NCBI GenBank assembly: GCA_016709845.1
Contig: JADJMA010000006.1
Span: 1-64,000 of the forward strand
Source of the DNA: Flammeovirgaceae bacterium
GTDB lineage: Bacteria > Bacteroidota > Bacteroidia > Cytophagales > Cyclobacteriaceae
Reading direction: 5' to 3'
Length of the DNA stretch: 64,000 nucleotides
Below, piece after piece: positions 20,509-30,528 of the stretch; position 1 is the first letter of the stretch, and each line of letters begins with the position of its first letter. A model generated the notes under the pieces. The model worked only from the letters and a program-made list of their open reading frames with translations, did not search any database and had not been told where the DNA came from. A program made the translations under genes and the position numbers.

Positions 20509-22239
20509 ATGCAGTTAAGCGAACAGGAAATTATCCGTAGACAAAGTCTGGAAGAACTGGCAAAATTGGGCATCAACCCCTATCCGGCCGAACTATTTGA
20601 AGTCAATACCTCGGCTGCTGATATCCATGAGCACTATCCAAATCAAAAGATTGACTATAAGGATATATCCATAGCAGGCCGGGTTATGTCGCGAAGGGTA
20701 ATGGGAAATGCTTCGTTTGCCGAGCTGCAAGACGAAACGGGTCGGATTCAATTATATTTTCGCAGAGACGATATTTGTCCGGGCGAGGACAAAACTATGT
20801 ACAACACAGTTTTTAAAAAACTGTTAGACATTGGTGACATCATTGGTGTAAAGGGCTATGTGTTCACCACGCAAACGGGAGAGATTTCGATTCATGTTAC
20901 TTCCTTTAAATTTCTTACCAAGGCCTTGCGGCCGTTACCCATTGTAAAGGAAACCGAAGATGAGCAAGGCAATAAAATATTACACGATGCCTTTACCGAT
21001 CCGGAACAACGCTATCGTCAACGTTATGTGGACTTAGTGGTAAACCCGCATGTACGCGAAGCCTTTATCAAGCGCACGCAATTAGTTAATTCCATGCGCG
21101 AGTACCTCAATAAGAAGGGATACCTGGAAGTGGAAACACCTATTCTGCAACCGCTTTATGGTGGTGCTGCCGCTAAACCGTTTAAAACCCATCACAATAC
21201 TTTGGACATGACGCTGTACATGCGCATTGCCAATGAATTATATCTTAAGCGATTAATCGTAGGCGGATTTAATGGCGTATATGAATTTTCGAAAGACTTT
21301 CGTAATGAAGGCATGTCGCGCTTCCATAATCCGGAGTTTACACAAGTTGAACTTTATGTAGCCTATAAAGATTACTATTGGATGATGGATCTGGTGGAAG
21401 AGATGATTGAGAAGGTAGCCATTGATCTGCATGGAAATACGGAAGTGAAGGTGGGTGAAAATCTTATCGACTTTAAGCGGCCGTGGAAACGCTTTACCAT
21501 GTACGAGGCCATAGAACACTTTACGGAATTGATATTTCTGAAATGGATGAAGTTGCCTTGCGGGACACCTGCAAGAAATTGCATGTGCCGGCTGATCAGA
21601 CTATGGGTAAGGGAAAATTGATCGATCAGATTTTTGGCGAAAAGTGCGAGCCAAATTTGATCCAACCCACCTTTATTACCGATTATCCTTTAGAGATGTC
21701 GCCCTTTGGCGAAGAAGCACCGGAGTAAGCCGGGGTTGGTAGAACGCTTTGAGGCGATATGTAATCGCAAAGAAATTTGTAATGCCTTTTCGGAATTAAA
21801 TGATCCCATCGATCAACGCGAGCGTTTCGAAGAGCAATTGGAATTGGGTAAGCGTGGCGATGAAGAAGCCATGACCCTGGATGAAGATTTTCTTCGGGCC
21901 TTGGAATATGGTATGCCGCCCACCGCAGGGTTAGGTATTGGTATCGACCGCCTTTCGATGGTTATGACAAACTCACCATCTATACAGGACGTGATTTTCT
22001 TTCCACAGATGAAACCTGAAAAGCAACTGGAAGTGAGTACAGACGCTGATTTTGAATCCATCGGTGTGCGTGCTGAGTTGCTTCCCATTTTACAGAAACT
22101 GGGGATTGTTACTGTGAGTAAACTTCGGGAAATAAAAGCCACAAAACTTTTCAACGATATCCCCGGCATGCGTAAGAAATTAAAGTTGGATTCAGTTCAG
22201 AATCCTACCCTGCAGGAGATTGAAGATTGGTTAAAATAA
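20509..22239 (+). CDS. lysS: Lysyl-tRNA synthetase, class II, with C-terminal helix-hairpin-helix extension; two frameshifts
   Basis: The enzyme charges tRNA-Lys. An OB-fold anticodon domain (SIAGRVMSRRVMGNASFAELQDETGRIQLY) is followed by the class II core: RYRQRYVDL, EVETPILQPLYGGAAAKPF (motif 1 region), FRNEGMSRFHNPEFTQVE (motif 2) and GLGIGIDRLSMVMTNSPSIQDVIFFP (motif 3). Breaks near 21525 and 21710 split the frame; joined, the protein runs about 575 residues. After the usual end (FFPQMKPE) there are ~65 more residues (IGVRAELLPILQKLGIVTVSKLREI...IPGMRKKL) of helix-hairpin-helix type, an extension I know from Bacteroidota LysRS. The gene is essential, so the frameshifts are very unlikely to be real. 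Confidence 0.95.
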
Positions 22240-22276
22240 TGCATGGATAAAACCCTGTGAACAGGTGCGTACTTTA

Positions 22277-24948
22277 TTAATTGTCAAAGAAATTTCTTTG
22301 ACGGTCCATTTTCAAATCGCGTAGCATACCGGATTTAATACCAATCGAGAAGTTATAAGATTGGTAGTGGCCAAAAGGAACCCAGCCTAAACTCAATTGC
22401 CAGCAATGCAGATCGCGGTTTATGCTAATTTGTGTTTGCGTGAACTCATGGCTTTCAAAATCGAAGCCTGAGTTATAAACGATCTTCCACTTGTCCGTCA
22501 GCGACAAGTCGCCATTAAAGCGCATGGCTTGCGTAATGGTTGGATCACGGTTTTCCCCGTGATTGTAATCAACGTTGTAGCTAATTCGCAAGTTCCAAGG
22601 AACGGTAAAGTCAACATACGCATCCGGGTTATTAAGGAGAAACGCTTTATCTGTATCCGAGGCGTTTGATTGTGCAATTCGGGCACGAGTCGAATTGTCA
22701 TTCTTTTGTCCCTTAGGATTTAAGTTAGTACTAAAGGCAAAGTTGGCATGGGTTATTCGCCCTGGCTTGCCGGCATTCCAGGCATATCGACTAATCCTTT
22801 TTTCGGTATAAATCGGATCCAATTTGTTTTCCTGATCTCCATAATCAGTTATAACCTGCCGATATTCATACGGATCAAGTGTGGCGCTAAAACTCAGGTT
22901 GATTTTGTCATGCAAAATATTGGTGTTGGCGGATAGACCAAAAGGAGAAAGCTTAAATGAGTCGGCCAGAAAATTATACGAGGTACCAATAGCAAGTGTA
23001 TTGAAAAGCGCAATCTTTCTATCAACCGTATCTTTTTCACTGCGCACCTTCATTTCAATATTATTATTGACGCTCATGCTAATTGCACTGCTTTGTCCTG
23101 GACTAGCGGTTCCATAGACAAAACCTTCATGTTGTGCTTTTAATACTTCTGTTTTATGGCCTACTCCATCGGTTGTAACAAAACGTTGATAGTAATTGTA
23201 TTTTGGATCGCTGAAATCAGGCCGATAGCTGTAGCCAATGGAGGGACTAATCACATGACGGATCGCTTTTAGCGGGTGGCAAGACTTATGCCCAAAGAAT
23301 AATCCCAAACCTGATTAAACTCTTGGATTTTTTTATTGGTAAACTTTTTAGTCGAATCGTTATAACTCCAGTAAAGTTTTTCGAAATACATCCGGTCATC
23401 GAAATTAAAACCTGGGCTAAGTGTTAGAAATTTCAAGGCTTTAAAGGATGTGCTTAAAGGGATGTTATGCCGCAGTCCGCGTTTCGCATTTCTAAAAAAT
23501 AAGGGCAGGTTCTCAAACGTAAAGGGTGCAATACTGTCTTTGGGATTTCCATTATTATCCACTGCAATATAGCCGAGATCGTTGGTGATTTGATTGGTAC
23601 CATTCATGGAGTAGCGCACGTTGAAGTTTTGAAGAAGCATGCTTTTCTGCGCATTTTTAAATGGATAAATATTATTGACGTTCAAACTTAAATCGGGTAG
23701 GGGTAAATCGATCTTATTCGTGCTCAGGTTCTGGCTATGCCGGAAGTTAACGCCCATGCTAATGGGAGTACCAGGAAAAGATTTGCTAAAGTTAATACTG
23801 GAGCTCAGGTTTTGCGTTGTATTATCAATGCGGGTGGAGCCGGGATTGGAATTTACACCCAGAAAATTGTTGGTATTAAAAGTGGAGCTGGCCGCATTTA
23901 CTGAAGCGGAAAAGCGACTGGTTCCTTTACTCTGCGGGCTATGATTCCATAACAGCCGAAAATCTTTCGTTTCTGTTGGTGATTCTACATTATCTGTGTT
24001 GATGTTATCGGTAAACGAAAAATTGAAAGCCCCGGTGTAATTGTAGCGCTTGTTATAATTGGAATTTAAGTACAAGGCACTTCCGCCTTTTGAATAAATA
24101 TCTCCCGTAACGGCCAGCTTAACATATTCATTGATATCAAAAAAATATCCGCCACCACGTAAAAAGAACCCTCTTCTGCGCTCTTCCCCGTAAGTAGGTA
24201 TTATTACGCCCGAAGAACTTTTGCGGGGCGAGGGAAACATCCCAAAAATAAACCCCAATGGGGTGGGTACATCTAGTAATTCCATGTAAAAAGGTCCCGA
24301 AATCATCTTGTCTCCGGGTATTGCTTTTACTTTGGTTGAATGAATTCTGAAGTGCGGATGGGCGAGGTCGCAGGTAGTGTAAGAATTGCCGGTTGTAAAG
24401 AGCTCGTTCTTTTCGTTTTTATAAACCTGATCTCCGTGCAAAAAACCATCGCCCTGCTTGGTAACTACTTCTGTAATTCTGGCTTTTCTGGTTTTAAAAT
24501 TGTAAACCATATCCTTGGTTTCATACTTTTCTTCCCCATTGATAAATATGGGGTAGCCCACCGCTTTACCGGTAGAGTCAAGCCGGCTATGGGCCGTAAT
24601 GGTTGATGCGTTATAGTCTATTACAATTTCTTCGGCCTGTAATTCAATGATCCCATACTTTACTTTAGCATCACCATACAGCTTGATAATTTTTTGATCG
24701 AGATTGGAGTTTATGCTATCCCGTGCTGAATAAAGGATGGAGGTTTCAATATCGCTCTTGGGTTGCGCCTTTACGGAATCAGCTTTTACTACAACGGTAT
24801 CCTTTTTGTTAGCATTGGCATCAGGCTTACCAATGGAATCCTGTTTTAAGGGTAGTTGGCCAGTCGGAACTTTAACGGATTGCTCGACTTGCGCATAACC
24901 CGCATAGGATAGCGAAATAAGAAATAGAACGAAAATGAGACGTAACAC
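22277..24948 (-). CDS. lptD: LptD-like LPS-assembly outer-membrane protein, one frameshift
   Basis: The predicted role is the final insertion of lipopolysaccharide in the outer leaflet. The chosen start is GTG at 24948 (VLRLIFVLFLISLSYAGYAQ, signal peptide); the frame is open further upstream but that would overlap the amidase promoter. After a Lys/Asp-rich linker comes an OstA-like beta-jellyroll (IIKLYGDAKVKYGIIELQAEEIVIDY, GDGFLHGDQVYKNEKNELFTTG, DLAHPHFRI), then LPS-assembly barrel strands (GFIFGMFPSPRKSSSGVIIPTYGEE, RRGFFLRGGGYFF). The frame shifts near 23285; a second part carries the remaining barrel strands to 22277. About 890 residues, normal for Bacteroidota LptD. It is divergent from the amidase and MlaD-like genes, forming an envelope group. 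Confidence 0.85.
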
Positions 24949-25014
24949 AATCCCAGCAGCCTGTAATTTGAATTTCAGGGGTTTAGCTTTTAGTGAAAAA
25001 TTCACAACTTTACG

Positions 25015-25022
25015 CAAAGTTA
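25015..25022 (-). promoter_or_regulatory. Possible -7 element (TAACTTTG on the minus strand) for lptD
   Basis: The octamer fits TAnnTTTG and lies about 65 bp upstream of the proposed lptD start within the ~100-bp divergent gap. No -33 TTTG is seen at the expected spacing. Confidence 0.3.
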
Positions 25023-25051
25023 TTGCAAATACTTCAGACATAGGTACGACT

Positions 25052-25834
25052 GTGAAGAATATCAGAATCAAGCTCCTCTTAATAGCAATAACCTTGCTAT
25101 ACTTTTCAGGAACCTCGTTAACCATTGATAATAAGGTTGATGTGGTTGTTATTGATGCTGGTCATGGGGGTCATGATCCGGGAACCTCGGGTAAAAGTGC
25201 GAAGGAGAAAGACGTTGTGCTTAAAATATCCTTGAAACTGGGTAAATATATCGAGGAGAATATGCCTGGGGTAAAAGTGCTTTATACGCGTAAAACCGAC
25301 AAGTATGTTGAGTTTCAGGACCGGGCCGATGTAGCCAATAAAAACCATGCAGATTTATTCATAAGTATACATGCTAATTCAATTGTGGGTGCCAATGCTT
25401 ATGGTACCGAAACTTATGTGATGGGTTTGCACAAGGATAAAAGTAACTTTGAGGTGTCGAAGCGCGAAAATTCGGTTATTTTAATGGACGAAAACTATAA
25501 AGAGAAGTATGAAGGCTTCGATCCGAATAGCCCGGAATCGTATATTTTATTTTCATTGAGCCAGAGCGCATTTCAGGAAAATAGTTTGCGATTTGCCCAA
25601 AAGGTGGAGGAACAATTTAAGAACAGGGTAGGGCGATCCAGTCGGGGTGTAAAGCAAGCCGGATTTTTAGTACTTTGGATGACCACGACACCAAGCGTTT
25701 TGGTTGAAACCGGATTTCTTTCTAATGCCAAAGAAGAAGGTTTCTTAGCGAGTGATAATGGCCAGGATCTTATTGCCTCTGGAATATTCCGAGCATTTAA
25801 AGAGTATAAAGCAGAAATTGAATCTATAAATTAA
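25052..25834 (+). CDS. N-acetylmuramoyl-L-alanine amidase (Amidase_3)
   Basis: GTG at 25052 (VKNIRIKLLLIAITLLYFSGTS) is taken as the start because it opens a signal peptide; the frame is open to 24935 but that would overlap the lptD leader. The catalytic domain shows VVVIDAGHGGHDPGTSG (zinc His), an EKDVVLKISLKLG helix, LFISIHANS (zinc His) and SVLVETGFLSN (catalytic Glu). It cleaves the bond between MurNAc and the stem peptide in the periplasm during cell separation or wall turnover. Length of ~260 residues is normal. The MlaD-like gene starts 5 bp after its stop, so the two are co-transcribed. Confidence 0.94.
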   Translation: MKNIRIKLLLIAITLLYFSGTSLTIDNKVDVVVIDAGHGGHDPGTSGKSAKEKDVVLKISLKLGKYIEENMPGVKVLYTRKTDKYVEFQDRADVANKNHADLFISIHANSIVGANAYGTETYVMGLHKDKSNFEVSKRENSVILMDENYKEKYEGFDPNSPESYILFSLSQSAFQENSLRFAQKVEEQFKNRVGRSSRGVKQAGFLVLWMTTTPSVLVETGFLSNAKEEGFLASDNGQDLIASGIFRAFKEYKAEIESIN

Positions 25835-25839
25835 TACTT

Positions 25840-26813
25840 GTGAAGAATAAAGAATTTAAGGTTGGGTTGTTTGTTGCGGCCTCCATTGTGCTTCTCTATT
25901 TCGGTTTTAATTTCTTAAAGGGCATTGATTTTTTCTCAACCACTAATAGGTACTATGCCGTTTATGATAATGTTGATCAGTTAGCGGTATCTAATCCAGT
26001 CCTTATTAACGGTTTTGCCGTAGGGCGAGTGAATCATATCCGCATTTTGCAAAACAAGCAAAACAGAGTGCTTGTTGAGCTAATGATTGATTCTGAGATA
26101 TTATGCTGGGAGATTCAACACAGGCAATTTTGAACTCTGATTTTCTGGGAGGAAAATCTATTTTGTTAAGTATTGGCCGGAAACGAAACCCTTAAACCAA
26201 ACGATACCCTGATAGCCGTTGTGGCAAAGGTATTTTAGATGTATTGTCAGAAACGGCAACTCCAGTGGCCAACAACGTACAAACAACACTTAGAAAATTT
26301 AATGTAATTCTGGATAACCTTACGAAGAACTCCCAGGAGTTGGATTCCATTTTTCGAAAATTTAAGGCAACACCCGGTTTGCTTAACGCAACGTTGATTA
26401 CTGCGAATAGTAAAATTGAAGAACTTTCAGGAAGTTTTAAACAAGTTGCCGATAATCTGAATGGTAGTTTAGTGGAATTGAAGCCAGCCATGGCAAATTT
26501 TAAAGTACTTTCTGATTCGTTAAATAAACTGGAATTGAATAAAACGGTTAAAACAGCAACGTTAACACTAATCAAAATCAATGCTACTTTAGACAAAGTT
26601 GGGAGTGGCAACAACACGATGAGCAAATTGATGACCGAAGATTCGCTATACGTTAACCTAAACAAGCTTCTGTTAAGTCTGGATACACTTGCGCAGCATT
26701 TTGATAATAACCCAAATCATTTTTTGGCACCTTTAGGTAAGAGCAAAAAGAAGATAGATCGCGACCGAAGAAAAGAAGAAGAGGCAAGAAAGGCCGGACA
26801 AGAAAAAAAATAA
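25840..26813 (+). CDS. MlaD/MCE-domain lipid transport protein, frameshifts
   Basis: GTG at 25840 begins a short cytoplasmic tail, one membrane anchor (VGLFVAASIVLLYFGFNFLKG) and the MCE beta-barrel (YYAVYDNVDQLAVSNPVLINGFAVGRVNHIRIL). Breaks near 26100 and 26190 are bridged by LGDSTQAILNSDFLGGKSILLSIG and LKPNDTLIAV. The C-terminal ~180 residues are long helices (NVQTTLRKFNVILDNLTKN...) and end in a basic tail rich in Lys, Arg and Glu. MCE proteins ferry lipids between membranes as hexamers with an ABC transporter; the mlaE and mlaF partners are not in this window. It sits with lptD and the amidase. Confidence 0.88.
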
Positions 26814-26836
26814 TTTCATCTAATATCTATTGATTT

Positions 26837-28462
26837 ATGGATCTGGAATTCAATAAAAATGAGGACCAGCTAAAGCAACTTTGCTTTCAGTTAAAAATGA
26901 AAGCTAAGAATACGCAATTGGGTGGAGGCGAAAAGAAGATAGAAGCCCAGCATCAAAAGGGTAAATTAACTGCGCGCGAACGGATCGACTATCTAATCGA
27001 TAAGGACTCCGAATTTTTGGAGGTGGGATTATTTGTTGGCGATGGCTTGTATCAGGATTTGGGCGGCTGCCCCTCAGGCGGTGTCGTTACCGGATTGGGT
27101 TTTGTAAAAGGCCGGCAGTGTGTACTTGTTGCTAATGATGCCACGGTAAAAGCAGGCGCTTGGTTTCCTATCACGGCAAAGAAGAATCTTCGCGCTCAGG
27201 AAATTGCTATGGAAAACCGATTGCCGATTATTTACCTGGTTGATAGTGCTGGAGTCTTTTTGCCCATGCAAGATGAGATATTTCCTGACAAGGAACATTT
27301 TGGTCGACAATTCAGAAACAATGCTAAGATGGCATCCATGGGTATCGTGCAAATTGCAGCTATCATGGGTAGCTGCGTGGCGGGCGGAGCTTACTTGCCT
27401 ATCATGTCGGATGAAGCCATGATTGTGGATAAGACCGGATCTATTTTTTTAGCAGGCTCTTATTTGGTAAAGGCAGCTATTGGAGAAGACATTGATAACG
27501 AAACATTGGGTGGAGCAACTACACATTGCGAAATTTCTGGAGTTACAGATAATAAGTTTCCTAACGACCAGGCGTGCCTTGATCACATCCGGAATTTGTT
27601 CGATAAACTAGGAACCACCGAAAGGGCAGGGTTTAATAGGGTTGCATCAGCACCACCAAAACTAAAGCAGGAAGATATTTATGGAATAATGCCGGCTGAT
27701 AGGGCCAAGCCTTATGACATGCTTGAAGTGATCAAACGATTGGTGGATGACTCTGAGTTTGATGAATTCAAAGCACTTTATGGTAAAACAATTTTATGTG
27801 GATTTGCACGCATTGACGGGTGGGCAGTTGGCATTGTTGCTAATCAACGTAAAGTGGTAAAAACAAAAAAAGGCGAAATGCAAATGGGGGGGGTAATTTA
27901 TTCCGACTCTGCCGATAAAGCCGCGCGGTTTATTATGAACTGTAATCAACGGAAAATTCCGTTGGTCTTTTTACAAGACGTTAGTGGGTTTATGGTTGGT
28001 AGTAAAGCCGAGCACGGAGGTATTATTAAAGACGGAGCCAAGATGGTTAATGCGATGGCCAACTCCACGGTTCCCAAGTTTACTTTTATTTTGGGCAACT
28101 CATACGGTGCCGGAAATTATGCCATGTGTGGTAAGGCTTACGATCCACGATTGATTTATGCCTGGCCTACCGCCCAACTTGCCGTAATGAGTGGCAGTGC
28201 GGCAGCGAATACATTACTTCAGATTCGCGTGAGCACACCAAAGGCACAAGGCAAAACGATTAAGCCAGAGGAAGAGAAGCAATTGCTTGCCGAGATTACC
28301 GATAGCTATAACGAACAACTGAAACCTTACTATGCAGCAGCAAGATTGTGGGTTGACGGAATCATTGATCCGCTGGAAACACGCACAGTTATTTCTATGG
28401 GGATAGAGGCAGCTAACCATGCGCCTGTGGAAAAATTCAATATGGGCGTTATTCAAACCTAA
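26837..28462 (+). CDS. Acyl-CoA carboxylase beta subunit (carboxyltransferase; methylcrotonyl-CoA carboxylase-like)
   Basis: This intact frame of 541 residues has the two crotonase-like carboxyltransferase halves. The N half has KKIEAQHQKGKLTARERIDYLID, VVANDATVKAGAW-type residues, DSAGVFLPMQDEIFPDKEHFGRQFRNNAKM and GSCVAGGAYLPIMSDE (acyl-CoA oxyanion site). The C half has KAARFIMNCNQRKIPLVFLQDVSGFMVG and NSYGAGNYAMCGKAYDPRLIYAWPTAQLAVM (biotin side). The DxAGxxLPxQDEIFPDKEHFGR pattern is closest to methylcrotonyl-CoA carboxylase beta, implying leucine breakdown, but propionyl- or other acyl-CoA use cannot be ruled out. The biotin carboxylase subunit is not next to it. Confidence 0.93.
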   Translation: MDLEFNKNEDQLKQLCFQLKMKAKNTQLGGGEKKIEAQHQKGKLTARERIDYLIDKDSEFLEVGLFVGDGLYQDLGGCPSGGVVTGLGFVKGRQCVLVANDATVKAGAWFPITAKKNLRAQEIAMENRLPIIYLVDSAGVFLPMQDEIFPDKEHFGRQFRNNAKMASMGIVQIAAIMGSCVAGGAYLPIMSDEAMIVDKTGSIFLAGSYLVKAAIGEDIDNETLGGATTHCEISGVTDNKFPNDQACLDHIRNLFDKLGTTERAGFNRVASAPPKLKQEDIYGIMPADRAKPYDMLEVIKRLVDDSEFDEFKALYGKTILCGFARIDGWAVGIVANQRKVVKTKKGEMQMGGVIYSDSADKAARFIMNCNQRKIPLVFLQDVSGFMVGSKAEHGGIIKDGAKMVNAMANSTVPKFTFILGNSYGAGNYAMCGKAYDPRLIYAWPTAQLAVMSGSAAANTLLQIRVSTPKAQGKTIKPEEEKQLLAEITDSYNEQLKPYYAAARLWVDGIIDPLETRTVISMGIEAANHAPVEKFNMGVIQT

Positions 28463-28504
28463 GCTGTGGTGGATTGAATTGATTTTTTTTATATTCTTGC
28501 AAGG

Positions 28505-29354
28505 ATGTCTGAAAATGAATTAAAAGCATTGGTTTCACTCCTGGATGACGAGGATAAACAAGTCTCCGATCATGTGCAGGAGAAAATTCTATCGTTAGGT
28601 ACCGAGGCGATTCCCTTTCTTGAAAAAGAATGGGAAAGCAATCTCAATCCATCTGTGCAAAGTCGTATCGAAGAACTGATACACACCCTTCAATATGAAT
28701 TGGTAAAAGAACGCCTGCGCAAATGGTATGCATCTCCCGATCAGGATTTACTTACGGGGATGTGGATTATAGGCACGTATCAGTATCCTGAAATTGAACT
28801 CGAAAAACTAAAACAGGATGTGGAACAGATATACTACGAGGCCTGGCTCGAATTCCGCCCTGATTTATATGCGTATGATCAGATTAAAGTAATTAACAGT
28901 GTAATTTTTAATAAATTAAAATTTGGAGCAAACACAAAGAATTTTCATTCACCAGGAAATTCAATGATTAATGTAGTTTTGGAAACTCGAAGAGGTAATC
29001 CTATTACATTATGTGTTATTTATTTATTGATTGCAAAAATTAAAGTTACCGGTTCATGGAGTTAATCTGCCCAATCTATTCATTATAACGTATAAAGACG
29101 ACAAGCATCAATTCTACATCAACGCCTTTAACCGAGGATTAATTTTTTCGAAACAGGATATTGAAAACTATATTCACGAACTCCACATGGTTCCGCAACA
29201 ATCTTTTTTTGAACCGTGTAATTCGTTGGAGATTATTCGCAGAGCATTGCGTAACCTCGTGATGTCTTTTGAAAAAATGGGTGAGCATGCCAAGGCCGAT
29301 GAGGTGAAAGTGCTCTTGGTGGAAATCTCTGATGGTGGTGATTTGGGCGTGTAA
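28505..29354 (+). CDS. SirB1/transglutaminase-like family protein, one frameshift
   Basis: The N-terminal half is helical (ELKALVSLLDDEDKQVSDHVQEKILSLG), followed by AYDQIKVINSVIFNKLKFGANTKNFHSPGNSMINVVLETRRGNPITLCVIYLLIA, the hallmark of the SirB1 / transglut_core2 family (N-x-V-L-x-x-R-x-G-x-P-I-x-L). A frameshift near 29035 separates it from KLPVHGVNLPNLFIITY, which supplies the His/Asn part of the fold, and a C-terminal helical segment (RRALRNLVMSFEKMGEHAKADE). The Cys of the transglutaminase triad is not in the usual place, so enzymatic activity is doubtful. The gene stops 1 bp before a convergent hydrolase gene. Confidence 0.85.
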
Positions 29355-29355
29355 G

Positions 29356-30012
29356 CTATTGAAGTTGAAGGAGCGTTTGAGGATGAATTTCATGGGCGCC
29401 TTTAAAGGTTATAACCCGAGGGGTAAGGTTTAATTTCTCGTTAAGCTGTTCCATTTCTTTGATACGTGCTTCTGTAAGAAACGGATCCTGGTTGCCGTAT
29501 ACTTCAATTACTTCTTTGTCATGAAAAAGCACCTGTCCTTTTTGAAAATCCATATCGGGCGGAAAAATACCAGCCCATAGTATTAGCCGATGGAATGGTA
29601 TGTTACCGGCTAATGCCCAACGGGAAACGGTGGCTGCTCCTTGCGAAAAACCAAAGAGCGTTATCTTACCGTTATAGCCTTCGGGAATTTCTTTTTTGAA
29701 GATGGCCGTGAGATAGCCCAGGTAGTTTTGAATATCAGCCAGACGATTTTCGCGAGTCATCCAGGTAGCGCCTACTTTGTTATTTTCGGATTGACTTCGA
29801 CTGTTTACATCTTCCAAATAAAAGCGCGCGAGTCCTTCAGGCGCAATCACACAGGTTTCCTTGTTTACCAGACCAGAAAATTTGGGAAGAAAATATTTAG
29901 CCAATTGCCCGTACCCATGAATCACAAACCAGGTACTCTTTGTGTTAGCGGTCAGTTCCCCCAACCTATAGTAACGGGCAGAAAATTTGAAACTAATCTC
30001 TTGCTCAATCAT
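29356..30012 (-). CDS. Alpha/beta hydrolase (phospholipase/carboxylesterase-like)
   Basis: An intact frame of 218 residues without an export signal. The nucleophile elbow is GFSQGAATVSRW (Ser in G-x-S-x-G), preceded by FVIHGYGQLAKYF (oxyanion loop), followed by YGNQDPFLTEARI (Asp) and FKGAHEIHPQ (His). This is the layout of cytosolic serine esterases of the LysoPLA / Abhydrolase_2 group. The substrate is unknown. It starts just downstream of a terminator that closes the next operon, so it is probably transcribed from its own promoter. Confidence 0.85.
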   Translation of the reverse strand: MIEQEISFKFSARYYRLGELTANTKSTWFVIHGYGQLAKYFLPKFSGLVNKETCVIAPEGLARFYLEDVNSRSQSENNKVGATWMTRENRLADIQNYLGYLTAIFKKEIPEGYNGKITLFGFSQGAATVSRWALAGNIPFHRLILWAGIFPPDMDFQKGQVLFHDKEVIEVYGNQDPFLTEARIKEMEQLNEKLNLTPRVITFKGAHEIHPQTLLQLQ

Positions 30013-30030
30013 GAATGAAATGCTTACAAA

Positions 30031-30061
30031 TAAAAACGGCTATCGGAAACCAATAGCCGTT
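30031..30061 (-). terminator. Rho-independent terminator of the SiaC-like/ABC operon
   Basis: On the minus strand a perfect 9-bp stem (AACGGCTAT / ATAGCCGTT, loop of 9) is followed by TTTTATTTG. It lies 20 bp after the stop of the small secreted protein gene, marking the 3' end of that operon. Confidence 0.78.
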
Positions 30062-30080
30062 GATCATTACTAAATCTCGC

Positions 30081-30509
30081 TTAACGTTTAAACCCCAGGG
30101 CACTACCGCCACAATGTGCGGAGGGCTCATCAAAAGTATATTGTATATAATAGATACCTGTTGCGTTGCAGGGATAGGCAATGGCGGTAATAAATTGTCC
30201 GTTGATTTTACTGGTAGCCACTCTGTTTCTTTCTTTATCAAAGATGCTTACTACAATGCCATCGGTAGCCGACCCATTAGAGCATACATTAATCATGTAT
30301 TGGGTTCCCTTCGTAAAGACATAACTGTATTCCACTTTATCTTTGGCTTCGCCATTAACCTTATAGCTTTTCAGAAAATTAAATCCAGAAGACAGTTTGG
30401 GTATGCAAGCATTGGCCAGGTTGTCTGCATTGCATTGCTCCTCTGCTTGTTCATTGGCATTTATTGCGAGGGAACTGACTAGTAGTAGTAGAAATAGTAT
30501 AGATTTCAT
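30081..30509 (-). CDS. Small secreted cysteine-containing protein of unknown function
   Basis: The 142-residue product begins with a clear signal peptide (MKSILFLLLLVSSLAINA). The mature part has five Cys (in EEQCNAD, LANACIP, INVCSNG, AYPCNAT and AHCGGS) and a beta-strand pattern (VEYSYVFTKGTQYMINVC, GIVVSIFDKERNRVATS, TGIYYIQYTF) that recalls beta-sandwich adhesion or pre-peptidase C-terminal folds, though I cannot name the family. It starts 20 bp after the stop of the lipoprotein gene and is followed by a terminator, so it is the last gene of the operon with the TerB/FHA-like/ABC transporter. Confidence 0.8.
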   Translation of the reverse strand: MKSILFLLLLVSSLAINANEQAEEQCNADNLANACIPKLSSGFNFLKSYKVNGEAKDKVEYSYVFTKGTQYMINVCSNGSATDGIVVSIFDKERNRVATSKINGQFITAIAYPCNATGIYYIQYTFDEPSAHCGGSALGFKR

Positions 30510-30528
30510 AGATATAATCGTTGTAGAA

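Noticed and set aside
24935..25125. Overlapping long N-termini for both lptD and the amidase
   Set aside because: Both frames happen to be open; starts at 24948 (lptD) and 25052 (amidase) give proper signal peptides and leave a control region between them.
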